Shown: positions 35,424 to 44,724, counted from the first letter of the stretch. The stretch: 57,064 nt of DNA from an uncultured Bacteroides sp. (GCF_905207245.1 NZ_CAJLKP010000037.1:1-57064); one strand, 5' to 3'. A program made the numbers and translations. Notes: generated by a model not told the origin, from the letters alone.

Positions 35424-37008
35424 GGGTTGTCAGTATTTTATAGATAAGTGGCATGTCGACGTGGCTACGCACGTGGTCGGCAAGTTTATCGTATTGTTCT
35501 TCTTTGAATTGATGATAATCGAAAGATTTCCCGGCATCAGCAAGTTTATCGGCGAAAGGTTCCAGCAGGAAGTCGATGAACGAGGAATTGTCAAGAATTC
35601 CATGAATATAAGTTCCCATACAAGTGCGGTCTACAAAATAACCGTCAGCACGGCCGTCTTCCAGAATATTCAAGGGAGAAGCCGGGGCGCCGTAAATGGG
35701 ACAGGTGGTACCCATGTGGATTTCGTAACCTTGGAGAAATGAGGGAGCAAGGAGTGAAGAATGAGGAATGAAGAATGAAGAATTACCATTCGGCGTGACA
35801 GCGCAGCTCAATTCTTCATTCTTCATTCTTAATTCTTCATTCCTCAGTTCTTCATTCAAATGGAAGCGGACTTGCCGGGTGACTTTTTCGCCTGTCATAT
35901 GGGTGCTGACAGGCAGAAGGCCCAGTCCCGGAAGGCGTTCTATCTCTCCTTCCACATGGTCGGGGTCACAAACTTCCTGTCCCATCAGTTGGTAACCGCC
36001 ACAAATGCCCATGACCACGGCACCTTCGCGATGAGCACGGATGACGGCCTGAGCCACACCATTACGGCGCAATTCATGCAAGTCGGCAAGAGTGCTTTTA
36101 CTGCCCGGCAAGAGGATAATATCGGCTTTTGCCAGCTCATCGGTGTTGTTGGTATAAAAGAGATGCACGCGCGGGTCGCGTTCCAGTACATTGAAATCAG
36201 TGAAATTGCTGAGGTGGCGCAGCAGGACAACGGCTATATTCACTTTACCCTGTTCTGCTTGTACGGATTTTGTGGTAAGCGCCAAGGAGTCTTCTTCTTC
36301 AATATATATATCCTTATAATAGGGAACCACACCTACCACCGGGATACCGCAAAGGTCTTCGAGCATTTTTATTCCGGACTCGAACAGGCGAATATCGCCC
36401 CGGAACTTATTGATAAGAATACCTTTAATGCGCTCCCGTTCGTGAGGACGAAGCAGCATGAGCGAACCATAGACACTGGCAAAAACACCACCCCGGTCGA
36501 TGTCTCCTACAAGGATAACATCCGCTCCGGCGTGCAGTGCCATGGGGAGATTGACTAAATCGGTATCGCGAAGATTTATTTCGGAAATGCTCCCGGCACC
36601 TTCCAGCACAACAGGATTGTAGCGGGCAGCCAGACGGTCGTAAGCGGCACAAACTTCGCGGCGCAATTCTTCACGGCCTTCAATGCGAAAATAATCATAA
36701 GCATCACGGTTGCCGATGGGACGCCCGTTGAGCACTACCTGTGAGGTATGGTCGGAAGAAGGTTTCAATAATAAAGGATTCATGTCCGTATGGCAAGGTA
36801 CACCTGCGGATTCGGCTTGTACAGCCTGGGCACGGCCAATTTCCAATCCTTCAGGAGTGGCATAGGAATTGAGTGCCATATTTTGTGCCTTGAACGGTGC
36901 CGGACAGTAACCGTCCTGGCGAAAAATGCGACAAAAAGCAGCAGCAATAATGCTTTTGCCCACGTCGCTACCAGTTCCAGCAAACATAATAGGATGAAGT
37001 TTCTCCAT
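35416..37008 (-). CDS. cobQ: Cobyric acid synthase with an in-frame palindromic repeat insertion
   Basis: Glutamine-dependent amidation of four side chains of adenosylcobyrinate diamide. N-terminal BioD-like ATPase: FAGTGSDVGKSIIAAAFCR, and KAQNMALNSYATPEGLEIGR. C-terminal glutaminase domain: Cys nucleophile in VMGICGGYQLMGQ, and GYEIHMGTTCPI with the closing GTYIHGILDN. Between TRQVRFHL and GYEIHMG there are about 37 extra residues (about 384-420), encoded by a palindromic repeat and reading as low-complexity NEELRNEELRMKNEEL plus a Ser-rich tail. The reading frame is kept. The insertion lies on the glutaminase domain between strands, so the enzyme may still work. Confidence 0.93.
   Translation of the reverse strand: MEKLHPIMFAGTGSDVGKSIIAAAFCRIFRQDGYCPAPFKAQNMALNSYATPEGLEIGRAQAVQAESAGVPCHTDMNPLLLKPSSDHTSQVVLNGRPIGNRDAYDYFRIEGREELRREVCAAYDRLAARYNPVVLEGAGSISEINLRDTDLVNLPMALHAGADVILVGDIDRGGVFASVYGSLMLLRPHERERIKGILINKFRGDIRLFESGIKMLEDLCGIPVVGVVPYYKDIYIEEEDSLALTTKSVQAEQGKVNIAVVLLRHLSNFTDFNVLERDPRVHLFYTNNTDELAKADIILLPGSKSTLADLHELRRNGVAQAVIRAHREGAVVMGICGGYQLMGQEVCDPDHVEGEIERLPGLGLLPVSTHMTGEKVTRQVRFHLNEELRNEELRMKNEELSCAVTPNGNSSFFIPHSSLLAPSFLQGYEIHMGTTCPIYGAPASPLNILEDGRADGYFVDRTCMGTYIHGILDNSSFIDFLLEPFADKLADAGKSFDYHQFKEEQYDKLADHVRSHVDMPLIYKILTTHD
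35750..35858. repeat. Palindromic repeat, GAATGAAGAATT-arm type, inside cobQ
   Basis: A left arm of GAATGAAGAATGAAGAATT type (to 35784), core ACCATTCGG...AGCGCAGC (35785-35807) and an inverted right arm (AATTCTTCATTCTTCATTCT...). Arms and core match the intergenic copy at 39010-39135, whose core is inverted (22 of 23 bases). Its length keeps the cobQ frame open and it has no stop codon in that frame. Confidence 0.85.
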
Positions 37009-37074
37009 ATAATTTGTTTTAACGGAGACAAAGATAGTGCAAAATTCCGATTAAGCGGGTGAAGCGGAAGCGAG

Positions 37075-37365
37075 AATATAACCAACTAATCCCAACACTA
37101 CAGCCAACTAACATCAAACATACAGTCAACTAATCTCAAACATGCGATGAACTAATATTTTCCTTGCATCTTATTATTCTTACAACAGATATTATAATAT
37201 TATACAATAACTATATTTCTTTCTTACAATAGTTATTGTAAGAAACATTAATAATTTTTGTAAGAATAATAAGATGCAAGGAAAATATTAGTTTGTCGTA
37301 GCGAAAATATTAGTTTCTTGCGGAGCCGGAAATAGTTTGTCCGCAAAGAGAAATTGATTACTTTC
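37075..37365. repeat. Large nested palindrome with degenerate tandem units
   Basis: A perfect 36-bp inverted repeat occupies 37150-37185 and 37258-37293 (begins AACTAATATTTTCC, ends AAGAATAATAAG inverted). The 72-bp interior holds ACAATAACTAT (37204-37214) facing ATAGTTATTGT (37229-37239), and an overlapping TTCTTACAAT/ATTGTAAGAA hairpin (37221-37244), so two foldings exclude each other. Outside lie degenerate copies of CAACTAAT on the left and ATTAGTTTG on the right. It fills the divergent region between cobQ and the tolC-like gene. Confidence 0.8.
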
Positions 37366-37382
37366 TGAGCGGATTTGAACCA

Positions 37383-37465
37383 GTTACGAGCTACGGGCTA
37401 CAAGCTACAAGTGCCTTTCGGAACATAGCGCAGCTACTTGTAGCTCGTAGCCTGTAGCTCGTAAC
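37383..37465. repeat. Palindromic repeat, TACGAGCTAC-arm type (best copy)
   Basis: 29-bp arms at 37383-37411 and 37437-37465 are inverted copies with 27 of 29 matches, made of tandem GAGCTACGGGCTACAA-like units. The 25-base centre contains TGCCTTTCGGAACATAGCGC followed by AGC. It lies about 115 bp before the tolC-like gene. The remaining 37466-37578 contains no clear consensus promoter. Confidence 0.85.
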
Positions 37466-37578
37466 TTTATTCCTTTCTGCACCGAAATCAGTAAAAAAGA
37501 GAACTGATTGAACAATAAAAAGAGAGGAGTGTTTGAGATAAATATCGCTTATTATAACCTAAACGAACCAGTTGACAT

Positions 37579-39021
37579 ATGAAACAAATCTTACTTATCG
37601 CTCTGTTGGGAGCGAGCATCTCTGCATCGGCACAAACGACCGGCCATGATCCGGCCGATGCTTCAAATACGCCTCAGGCTCTCTCCCTCAGCTACGACGA
37701 CGCTTTGCAAATGCTGCAACGCGGTAACCAAAGTCTGAAGATAGCCGACAAAGGCATCGAAACAGCCCGTGCGGAACGGGACAAACTGAACGCCTTATGG
37801 TATCCCAGCCTACAAGGAGCAGGTACTTATGTTCACATGTCCGAAAAGATAGAAGTGAAGCAACCCCTCTCCCAGTTCACTGATCCGGCTAAGGATTTTG
37901 TACACACCATTATACCGGACGACCAGTTCATCAGTGGTATATTGGACCAGATAGGCGGCTATACGCTTGCCTTCCCCCTCGCCCCCCGCAACCTTACCAG
38001 CATAGGACTTACGGCCGAATGGGTCGTTTTTTCCGGCGGAAAACGTGTACGGGCAAGCAAGATTGGCAACCGGATTATTGACATCGCCCAAGAGAACCGT
38101 GCACAAACCGATGCCACACAACGTACGCTGCTGGCAGAAAGTTATTATGGGCTCAGTCTTGCCCGCGAAGTAGTCGCCGTCCGCCGGGACACCTACAACA
38201 GTTTGAAGCAACACTATGAGAATGCCCTCAAACTGGAAGCTGCCGGAATGATTGACAAAGCCGGACGCCTCTTTGCACAAGTAAATATGGATGAAGCCTG
38301 GCGTGCACTGGAGTCCGCCCAAAAGGAGGTCACCGTTGTAGAAAGTGCTTTGCGCACATTGCTCAACATGGAGGATACTTGCAAGATAGAGCCTACTTCT
38401 CCCCTCTTCATTAACGCCACACTTCCGATGAAAGAAGAATTCGTGCAAACAATGCGGTCGGGCAACTACATTCTGAATCAGTTATCGTTGCAGCAAAATA
38501 TCGCCAAGCAACAATTACGAATTGACCAAAGCGGATATTTGCCGGACATCGCCGTATTCGGCAAACAGACACTCTATTCCCACGGCATACAGAGCAACCT
38601 CATCCCGCGTACCATCATCGGTGTGGGCTTCACCTGGAACCTCTTCGACGGACTGGCCCGGGAAAAGCGCATACGCCAGTCGCGCATTGCTGAGCAAACA
38701 CTTGCATTAGGCAAGGATAAGGCACAGGATGATTTGACGGTAGGTATAGACAAGCTGTACACCGGATTGCAAAAGGCACAGGACAATGTTCGTGCCCTCA
38801 ACTCAACCATCTCCCTGAGCGAAGAACTTGTACGCATCCGCAAGAAATCCTTCACCGAAGGCATGGCAACCAGCACCGAGGTAGTGGATGCGGAAACCAT
38901 GCTTGCCACCGCCCGAGTGGCCCGTCTGGCAGCCTATTATGAATATGACGTAACATTGATGAACCTGTTGGCCCTCTGTGGCACGCCGGAACAATTCAAG
39001 AAATATTTTAATGAAGAATGA
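37579..39021 (+). CDS. TolC family outer-membrane efflux protein
   Basis: A 480-residue outer-membrane factor with signal peptide ending SISASAQ. Two OEP halves with long alpha-helical hairpins (about 40-260 and 270-475) are visible, including LSYDDALQMLQRGNQSLKIA at the start of the first and KSFTEGMATSTEVVDAETML in the second, a TolC hallmark. It forms the exit duct for the HlyD-like and ABC-2 proteins encoded next. Its last codons (Asn-Glu-Glu-stop) are supplied by the arm of a palindromic repeat. Confidence 0.93.
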   Translation: MKQILLIALLGASISASAQTTGHDPADASNTPQALSLSYDDALQMLQRGNQSLKIADKGIETARAERDKLNALWYPSLQGAGTYVHMSEKIEVKQPLSQFTDPAKDFVHTIIPDDQFISGILDQIGGYTLAFPLAPRNLTSIGLTAEWVVFSGGKRVRASKIGNRIIDIAQENRAQTDATQRTLLAESYYGLSLAREVVAVRRDTYNSLKQHYENALKLEAAGMIDKAGRLFAQVNMDEAWRALESAQKEVTVVESALRTLLNMEDTCKIEPTSPLFINATLPMKEEFVQTMRSGNYILNQLSLQQNIAKQQLRIDQSGYLPDIAVFGKQTLYSHGIQSNLIPRTIIGVGFTWNLFDGLAREKRIRQSRIAEQTLALGKDKAQDDLTVGIDKLYTGLQKAQDNVRALNSTISLSEELVRIRKKSFTEGMATSTEVVDAETMLATARVARLAAYYEYDVTLMNLLALCGTPEQFKKYFNEE

Positions 39022-39135
39022 GGAAAATGAAGAATTAAGAATTAAGAATGAAGAATGAAGAATGAGGAATCAGGCTGCGCTGTCACCCCGAATGGTAATT
39101 CTTCATTCTTCATTTTCCCCCATTCTTCATTTCTA
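39010..39135. repeat. Palindromic repeat, GAATGAAGAATT-arm type
   Basis: The left arm starts within the last codons of the tolC-like gene. The core, 39074-39096, reads GCTGCGCTGTCACC...GGT, the inverse of the core inside cobQ. The right arm ends about 30 bp before the HlyD-like gene. Confidence 0.8.
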
Positions 39136-39163
39136 AAAGTATAAACCAAAACCTTTTAAAAAC

Positions 39164-40153
39164 ATGGAAATTTCAAAAAAAAGCATTAGTACTGCATTTG
39201 TCATCATACTGGCAATCACCATACTTGTTTCCATCCTTGGGATGGTACTTATGAGCCATCAGCCCCTCGTACTTCAGGGGCAGATAGAGACTACCGAAAT
39301 CCGTATCAGTGGCAAACTGCCGGGACGGGTAGATTCATTCTTTGTCCGCGAAGGCGACTGGGTAAAGGCTGGCGACACACTTGTTGTCATCAACAGTCCA
39401 ACCATAGAGGCCAAATATCGCCAGGTGAATGCCCTGGAACAAGTGGCACAGGAACAGAACAAGAAAATAGATGCCGGCACGCGCCGACAAATCGTCGCCA
39501 CTGCCCAGCAACTCTGGAATAAAACCAAAAGCGACCTGACACTGGCACAAACAACTTACCAGCGTATCCTGACACTATATAAAGACAGTGTCGTCACATC
39601 GCAACGGAAAGATGAAGTAGAAGCCATGTATCGTGCCGCACAAGCCGCCGAACGTGCTGCCTACGAACAATATCAAATGGCAGTGGACGGAGCGCAAAGC
39701 GAAGACCGCGCTTCTGCACGGAGCATGGTCGATGCAGCCCGCAGCACGGTTGATGAAGTATCGTCCTTGCTCGTTGATGCACGACTCACAGCACCGGAGG
39801 CAGGACAGATTTCAACGATATTCCCCAAACGCGGAGAACTCGTGGCGCCGGGCACGCCTATTATGAACCTGGTTGTCATGAACGATGCGCACGTCGTTCT
39901 CAACGTGCGTGAAGACTTGATGCCACAATTCAAGATGGACGGTATATTCCGTGCGGACGTTCCGGCTATCGACAAAAAGAATGTAGAGTTTTGTATCTAT
40001 TATATCAGTCCGCTGGGCAGCTTTGCCACCTGGAAATCAACAAAACAGACGGGAAGTTATGATATGCAGACATTTGAGATACACGCCCGCCCGACACAAC
40101 CCGTAGAGGGCTTACGTCCCGGAATGTCGGTGCTGCTGACGGTTAATGAATGA
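39164..40153 (+). CDS. HlyD family membrane-fusion protein
   Basis: Periplasmic adaptor of 329 residues. One N-terminal TM helix (about 8-28) is followed by a biotinyl-lipoyl half (GQIETTEIRISGKLPGRVDS, KAGDTLVVI). A coiled-coil hairpin (about 80-200) leads to the second half (DARLTAPEAGQISTIFPKRG, ELVAPGTPIMNLVV), then a beta-barrel domain. It bridges the TolC-like duct and the ABC-2 permease. Confidence 0.92.
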   Translation: MEISKKSISTAFVIILAITILVSILGMVLMSHQPLVLQGQIETTEIRISGKLPGRVDSFFVREGDWVKAGDTLVVINSPTIEAKYRQVNALEQVAQEQNKKIDAGTRRQIVATAQQLWNKTKSDLTLAQTTYQRILTLYKDSVVTSQRKDEVEAMYRAAQAAERAAYEQYQMAVDGAQSEDRASARSMVDAARSTVDEVSSLLVDARLTAPEAGQISTIFPKRGELVAPGTPIMNLVVMNDAHVVLNVREDLMPQFKMDGIFRADVPAIDKKNVEFCIYYISPLGSFATWKSTKQTGSYDMQTFEIHARPTQPVEGLRPGMSVLLTVNE

Positions 40154-40159
40154 CTGGAA

Positions 40160-40296
40160 AGAAGTTAACAAGGAACAAGTTGACAAGGAGACTGTAGACA
40201 AGTTAACAAGGAAGAATATTAGTCTCTTATGCCCTAAAGACAGGCACTTCAAGGACTATCTCCCTTGTTCCCTTGTCAACTGAAGCCTTGTCAACT
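40160..40296. repeat. Palindromic repeat, ACAAGGGAACAAG-arm type (diverged core)
   Basis: Left arm of GTTAACAAGGAACAAGTTGAC units, right arm of inverted CCTTGTTCCCTTGTCAAC units. The centre (about 40208-40258) differs from the other copies, so it may be a decayed member. It lies between the HlyD-like and permease genes; the in-frame ATG at 40273 is inside this arm. Confidence 0.6.
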
Positions 40297-40320
40297 AATA
40301 ATTTAAAAAGAACATGCTCA

Positions 40321-42654
40321 ATGAAACAACCTTTATATAATGTACTTCGCCGTGAATGGCAGCGCATGACCTCCCGCCGACTCTACCTCGGTGTGTGCCT
40401 TGTGTTACCCTTATTCTGCCTGTTTTTCATGGCTACCATCTTCGGCAACGGACAGATGGAGAACATTCCTGTCGGCATCGTCGATCAGGACAACACCGCC
40501 ACATCCCGGCAAATAGCACGAAACATCGCTGCCGTACCCACCTTCAGCGTCACCCGACATTTCACCGACGAGGCTGCCGCGCGGGAAGCTGTGCAACGCA
40601 AAGAAATCTATGGTTATCTGTCCATTCCCGCAGGCTTTGAGCAACGCGCCACCACCGGAATGGATGCCACGCTTTCTTATTACTACCATTATGCCCTCCT
40701 TTCTGTGGGCAGCGAGTTGATGGCGGCTTTTGAGACGGCACTGGCACCCGTCGCCCTCTCTCCCATTGCTATGGAAGCCGTATCTCTGGGTGTCAGCCAA
40801 GAGCAGATAACTACTTTTCTCCTGCCTGTGCAATCCAGTATACACCCGCTTTATAATCCCGATTTGGACTATTCTGTTTATCTGAGCCAACCTTTCTTCT
40901 ACGTCCTGTTTCAGATACTCATTTTGTTGATGACAGTCTACGCGGTGGGAAGTGAGTTGAAGTTTCATACGGCACAAGAGTGGATGACAACCGCACGGGG
41001 AAATATTGTTACTGCCATAGTTGGCAAACTGTTGCCTTATACATTTATTTTCTCAGTAATCGGCATACTGGCTAATTATGTTCTGTATGGCGTATTGCAT
41101 ATTCCTTTCCAAGGAAGTCTGTTGATGATGAACCTGATGACGGTGCTCTTTATTATTGCTACGCAAGCGCTTGCAGTATTCATATTCTCTATTTTTCCAC
41201 GGATAGCTTATATTATTAGCATTGTGTCGATGGTCGGTTCACTTGGTGCAACACTTTCCGGCGTCACTTTTCCCGTGACGAGTATGTATCCGGCTGTGCA
41301 TATGGCATCTTATCTTTTTCCTGTGCGTCATTTTACGGAAATAGCGCAGTCGATGCTGTATTTTGACTCAGGGTTCGGATATTATTGGCAATCGACAGCT
41401 CTGCTTCTGGTATTCCCATTGCTGGCATTGCTGATATTGCCGAGGCTGAAGCATTGGATATCGAAACACGAAGGGGAAGCAGCGCCACATATACAGGCAA
41501 ATGATGAATCCTCTCTTTCATTGGCAGATATTATCTCACGTGAATGGCGTGCCATCAGCACCAATCCGGCAATACTTCTGGTCTTGATGGGCGGTATTTT
41601 TGCCTACGGTCTTCTCTACAACCTGATGTATGCACCCAACCTTGTGCGGAAAACACCTGTCGCCATCGTCGACAATTCACATTCCGCTCTTAGCCGGGAA
41701 TATATCCGCCTGCTCAATGCCACTCCGCAAGCGTCAGTCTATGCGTTGACACCCAATTATCTTGAAGCAAAAGAATGGCTGAAACAAAGCAAAGTAGATG
41801 GTATCCTCTATCTTCCCGCCGACTTTGATGCACGTGTAGGGCGGGGTGAACAATCTGTCTTTAGCGTTTATGCTGCCACAGATGCTTTCCTGAATTTTAA
41901 GAACTTGCAGGAGGCTTCTTCACGCGTAATGCTTGCCGTAAACGACGCACACCGTGCAGAGGGTGCTGTATTCTTACCCCCGCAAGGATTACTTGCAGTA
42001 GCTTCGTCTGCTCCCGTCAATGTGTCGGGAACGGCTCTCTACAATTATACAGAAGGATATGGTTCGTATCTGATTCCTGCTGTCATGATTATCATTATCT
42101 TTCAGACAATGCTGATGGTGATAGGAATGGTAACAGGGGAAGAGGCGGAAAAAAAAGCTACCATTGATAATTCCGGCTGGCACAAAGCATTGTACAACAT
42201 TTCCGGTAGAACCTTTGTCTACGTAATGTTATATATCATTTTTGCCCTGTTCCTGTTAGGTTTGCTTCCTCATTTTTTCAGTATTCCGAACATTGGGAAT
42301 GGCAGGGATATTATCACTATGATGATTCCTTTTCTGATAGGAACGAGTTTCTTCGGACTTGCGGCATCACGTTATTTCACCGACTCCGAAGCACCCTTAT
42401 TAATGATTGCCTTCTTCTCCGTAGGATATATTTTCCTCTCCGGCGTCTCCTATCCTCTCGAACTGATGCCCTGGTATTGGCAGGCTGCCCACTATGTAGT
42501 TCCGGCAGCCCCTGCCGTGCTGGCTTTCGTCAAACTGAATTCAATGGGAGGAGACATGGCGGATATTCGCCCGGAAATGATAACACTGTGGATACAAGTC
42601 TTTGTATACTTCCTACTCAGCCTGTGGGTGTTCAAGAAAAGGATTATGAATTAG
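40321..42654 (+). CDS. ABC-2 type permease, two fused units
   Basis: A 777-residue permease from the chosen start MKQPLYNVLRREW; the upstream ATG lies in a repeat arm. It contains two ABC-2 units. Each opens with a cytoplasmic segment ending REWxxx, one TM helix, then a periplasmic domain with IPVGIVDQDNTATSRQIARN in the first and TPVAIVDNSHSALSREYIRL in the second, and five more helices. The recurring motifs show a duplication and fusion. No ATP-binding subunit is encoded next to it, so it must borrow one or work with an unlinked partner. Confidence 0.88.
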   Translation: MKQPLYNVLRREWQRMTSRRLYLGVCLVLPLFCLFFMATIFGNGQMENIPVGIVDQDNTATSRQIARNIAAVPTFSVTRHFTDEAAAREAVQRKEIYGYLSIPAGFEQRATTGMDATLSYYYHYALLSVGSELMAAFETALAPVALSPIAMEAVSLGVSQEQITTFLLPVQSSIHPLYNPDLDYSVYLSQPFFYVLFQILILLMTVYAVGSELKFHTAQEWMTTARGNIVTAIVGKLLPYTFIFSVIGILANYVLYGVLHIPFQGSLLMMNLMTVLFIIATQALAVFIFSIFPRIAYIISIVSMVGSLGATLSGVTFPVTSMYPAVHMASYLFPVRHFTEIAQSMLYFDSGFGYYWQSTALLLVFPLLALLILPRLKHWISKHEGEAAPHIQANDESSLSLADIISREWRAISTNPAILLVLMGGIFAYGLLYNLMYAPNLVRKTPVAIVDNSHSALSREYIRLLNATPQASVYALTPNYLEAKEWLKQSKVDGILYLPADFDARVGRGEQSVFSVYAATDAFLNFKNLQEASSRVMLAVNDAHRAEGAVFLPPQGLLAVASSAPVNVSGTALYNYTEGYGSYLIPAVMIIIIFQTMLMVIGMVTGEEAEKKATIDNSGWHKALYNISGRTFVYVMLYIIFALFLLGLLPHFFSIPNIGNGRDIITMMIPFLIGTSFFGLAASRYFTDSEAPLLMIAFFSVGYIFLSGVSYPLELMPWYWQAAHYVVPAAPAVLAFVKLNSMGGDMADIRPEMITLWIQVFVYFLLSLWVFKKRIMN

Positions 42655-42780
42655 TTGACGAGGGAACAAGGGGACGAGGGGACAAGGTTCCATGCGGCAT
42701 AGAAGCATTGCGCAGCCCCTTGCTCCCTCGTCAACTGATTCCCTTGTTAACTTGTTAACTCGTTACCTTGTTTCCTTTCC
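42653..42780. repeat. Palindromic repeat, GGGGACAAGG-arm type
   Basis: Left arm (GACGAGGGAACAAGGGGAC), core 42688-42716 nearly identical to that at 29336-29364, right arm of inverted units ending at the stop of the pduO-like gene. It lies between convergent genes. Confidence 0.75.
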
Positions 42781-43365
42781 TTTATATGCGAACGACTGCC
42801 ATCTCTCCTCACTCCATCCCTGCCGTTGCATCTCCATGCGTGCCATGACAAAGAAAAGGTCGGAAAGACGATTAATAAAGCGTAAAATATCTTCCGGTAC
42901 AGGGTCTTGTCTGTTCAGCGTCCAGAGTCTGCGCTCCGCACGACGTGCCACAGCACGGGCAAATTGCAGTTGTGCGGACACTTGTGTGCCGCCCGGCAGA
43001 AGAAAATAGCCGTTGTCTTCAAGTTCCATCATCATGGCATCCATAGCTTGCTCACACTGCACCACCATCTCCGCTGCACGCAATTCATTCGGATTACCAC
43101 TGCCCGGATGTTCAGGGTCTGCATCCCGCAAAGCGGAAGGAGTGGCAACGTGGCTCATCACTACCATCAATTCCCGTTGTATATCATGCAGCAACTCCTG
43201 CCAAGTGTCTTTCATCGGCAATAACGAGCGGACAATACCTATCACCGTATTCAATTCATCAATACATCCGTTTGCCTCAATTCGAATATCATCTTTCGGA
43301 ACACGGTCTCCGCCATGAATGCCTGTCATTCCTTTATCTCCTGTCCTGGTATAAATCTTTCTCAT
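42763..43365 (-). CDS. ATP:cob(I)alamin adenosyltransferase, PduO type
   Basis: Forms the Co-C bond of adenosylcobalamin from ATP and cob(I)alamin. It opens with the ATP-binding KIYTRTGDKGMTGIHGG. The following VPKDDIRIEANGCIDELNTV is standard, and LPGGTQVSAQLQFARAVARR holds the conserved Arg residues. 200 residues, a five-helix bundle. Overlaps the cobB stop by 4 bp, so both are co-translated. Its C terminus is adjacent to a repeat arm. Confidence 0.93.
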   Translation of the reverse strand: MRKIYTRTGDKGMTGIHGGDRVPKDDIRIEANGCIDELNTVIGIVRSLLPMKDTWQELLHDIQRELMVVMSHVATPSALRDADPEHPGSGNPNELRAAEMVVQCEQAMDAMMMELEDNGYFLLPGGTQVSAQLQFARAVARRAERRLWTLNRQDPVPEDILRFINRLSDLFFVMARMEMQRQGWSEERWQSFAYKGKETR

Positions 43366-44693
43366 ACTTCTTCATCAAATAAATGCATAATATTTATCTC
43401 TCCAAAATACAGATGCGTATAGCTTGCAATCAGATTTTTATAACGATACACAGGCGTATCCACCAATTGCTTTCTGGCATTATACATTTGCACTGCCGAA
43501 ATCAAATCTTCATCCTGTTCCACTACTTGTGAGTAGTGAAATTCATGCCCCCGAACTTCCACACCCCGCATTACGAAGCGACGGTATCCCAACGACAAAT
43601 GTGCATCCTTTTTACAGGCCGATATCTCTATGGGCAGCACATCCGCCATTTTATAGGAAACAGGGCATTCATCTCCCTTTATGATAGCAGATGAAAGATA
43701 CATCATGCCACCACATTCTGCAAGTGCACGTCCGCCCCGCTCTATATATTGCCTGATGGAGTCAAGTACGTTTGTAGCCCTGCTCAATTGCCGTACGCGA
43801 TTTTCCGGATACCCACCCGGCAAATAAAGGAAATTAACATCATCCGGCAGTACCACAGATTTATCTTCCGGATCGAAAAAGGTGACTTGCCCATATTCCT
43901 TCAGTCGAAAAATATGTTCTGCGTAGATGAATGAGAAAGACTCTTTGTTGCACGCTACCCAAGTATTCAAATACAGGGTTTTGCGTTTGTACGGCAAACG
44001 GGGAATGTTCAGTGCGCGTTCCGTCATTTGGAGCAACAGATCGCAATCCAGTTGTTTCTCCAAAGACTTCAACAGAGTCTTGCTGATACCGCCTTTACCT
44101 CCCCGGCTGAAGTCCAGTCCCAGGTGGCGGCTTTCCTCTTTTAATGCGCTGTTTGTTCGCAGACAACCGAAACAGAAGATATTCAAATCGTCACATATTT
44201 CGCGCAACATAACTTCGTGGCGTTCACTTGCCACTTGATTGAATATCACCCCTATCACCTGCACCTTCGGGTCGAAATCCATATATCCTTTTATCATCGC
44301 TGCCAACGAGTAAGCAGCCGACTTGGCATTTATCACCAATACAACAGGAAGATGCAACTCTTTCGCTATATCTGCTGATGAACCTTTACTACGGTCATAT
44401 CCGTCAAACATCCCCATCATGCCTTCTACAATGCACACATCGGCCTCTGCTGCATGACGCACATAGAGAGTGCGCACGTGCTGTCCGGAAGCCATAAACA
44501 AATCGAGATTATAAGATGGGATGCCACAGGCTTTTTCATGATATTTCGTATCGATATAGTCCGGCCCGCATTTAAAAGGTTGCACACGCAAGCCTCTCTT
44601 TGCCAACAGAGCCATCAATAATCGGCTGACAGTGGTTTTTCCAGTACCCGAAGTAGGTGCTGCTATCAGAAATTGAGGGATATTTCTTATCAT
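43362..44693 (-). CDS. cobB: Cobyrinate a,c-diamide synthase
   Basis: Glutamine-dependent amidation of cobyrinate at positions a and c, the step before adenosylation. P-loop APTSGTGKTTVSR, then FKCGPDYIDTKYHE and EGMMGMFDGYD in the BioD-like domain. The glutaminase half has LYLPGGYPENRVRQLSR, the Cys in ALAECGGMMYLS, and HEFHYSQV. The 443-residue length is standard. The aerobic/anaerobic equivalent is CbiA. Starts a unit with the adenosyltransferase gene. Confidence 0.93.
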   Translation of the reverse strand: MIRNIPQFLIAAPTSGTGKTTVSRLLMALLAKRGLRVQPFKCGPDYIDTKYHEKACGIPSYNLDLFMASGQHVRTLYVRHAAEADVCIVEGMMGMFDGYDRSKGSSADIAKELHLPVVLVINAKSAAYSLAAMIKGYMDFDPKVQVIGVIFNQVASERHEVMLREICDDLNIFCFGCLRTNSALKEESRHLGLDFSRGGKGGISKTLLKSLEKQLDCDLLLQMTERALNIPRLPYKRKTLYLNTWVACNKESFSFIYAEHIFRLKEYGQVTFFDPEDKSVVLPDDVNFLYLPGGYPENRVRQLSRATNVLDSIRQYIERGGRALAECGGMMYLSSAIIKGDECPVSYKMADVLPIEISACKKDAHLSLGYRRFVMRGVEVRGHEFHYSQVVEQDEDLISAVQMYNARKQLVDTPVYRYKNLIASYTHLYFGEINIMHLFDEEV

Positions 44694-44724
44694 GCGTATT
44701 TGAGTTAACAGAATTTCTTTCCCG

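Noticed and set aside
35860..36558. 232-codon open frame opposite cobQ
   Set aside because: It covers conserved cobQ motifs in antisense with no protein features of its own.
40273..40320. Upstream start for the ABC-2 permease
   Set aside because: These codons are repeat-arm sequence; the conserved protein begins at 40321.
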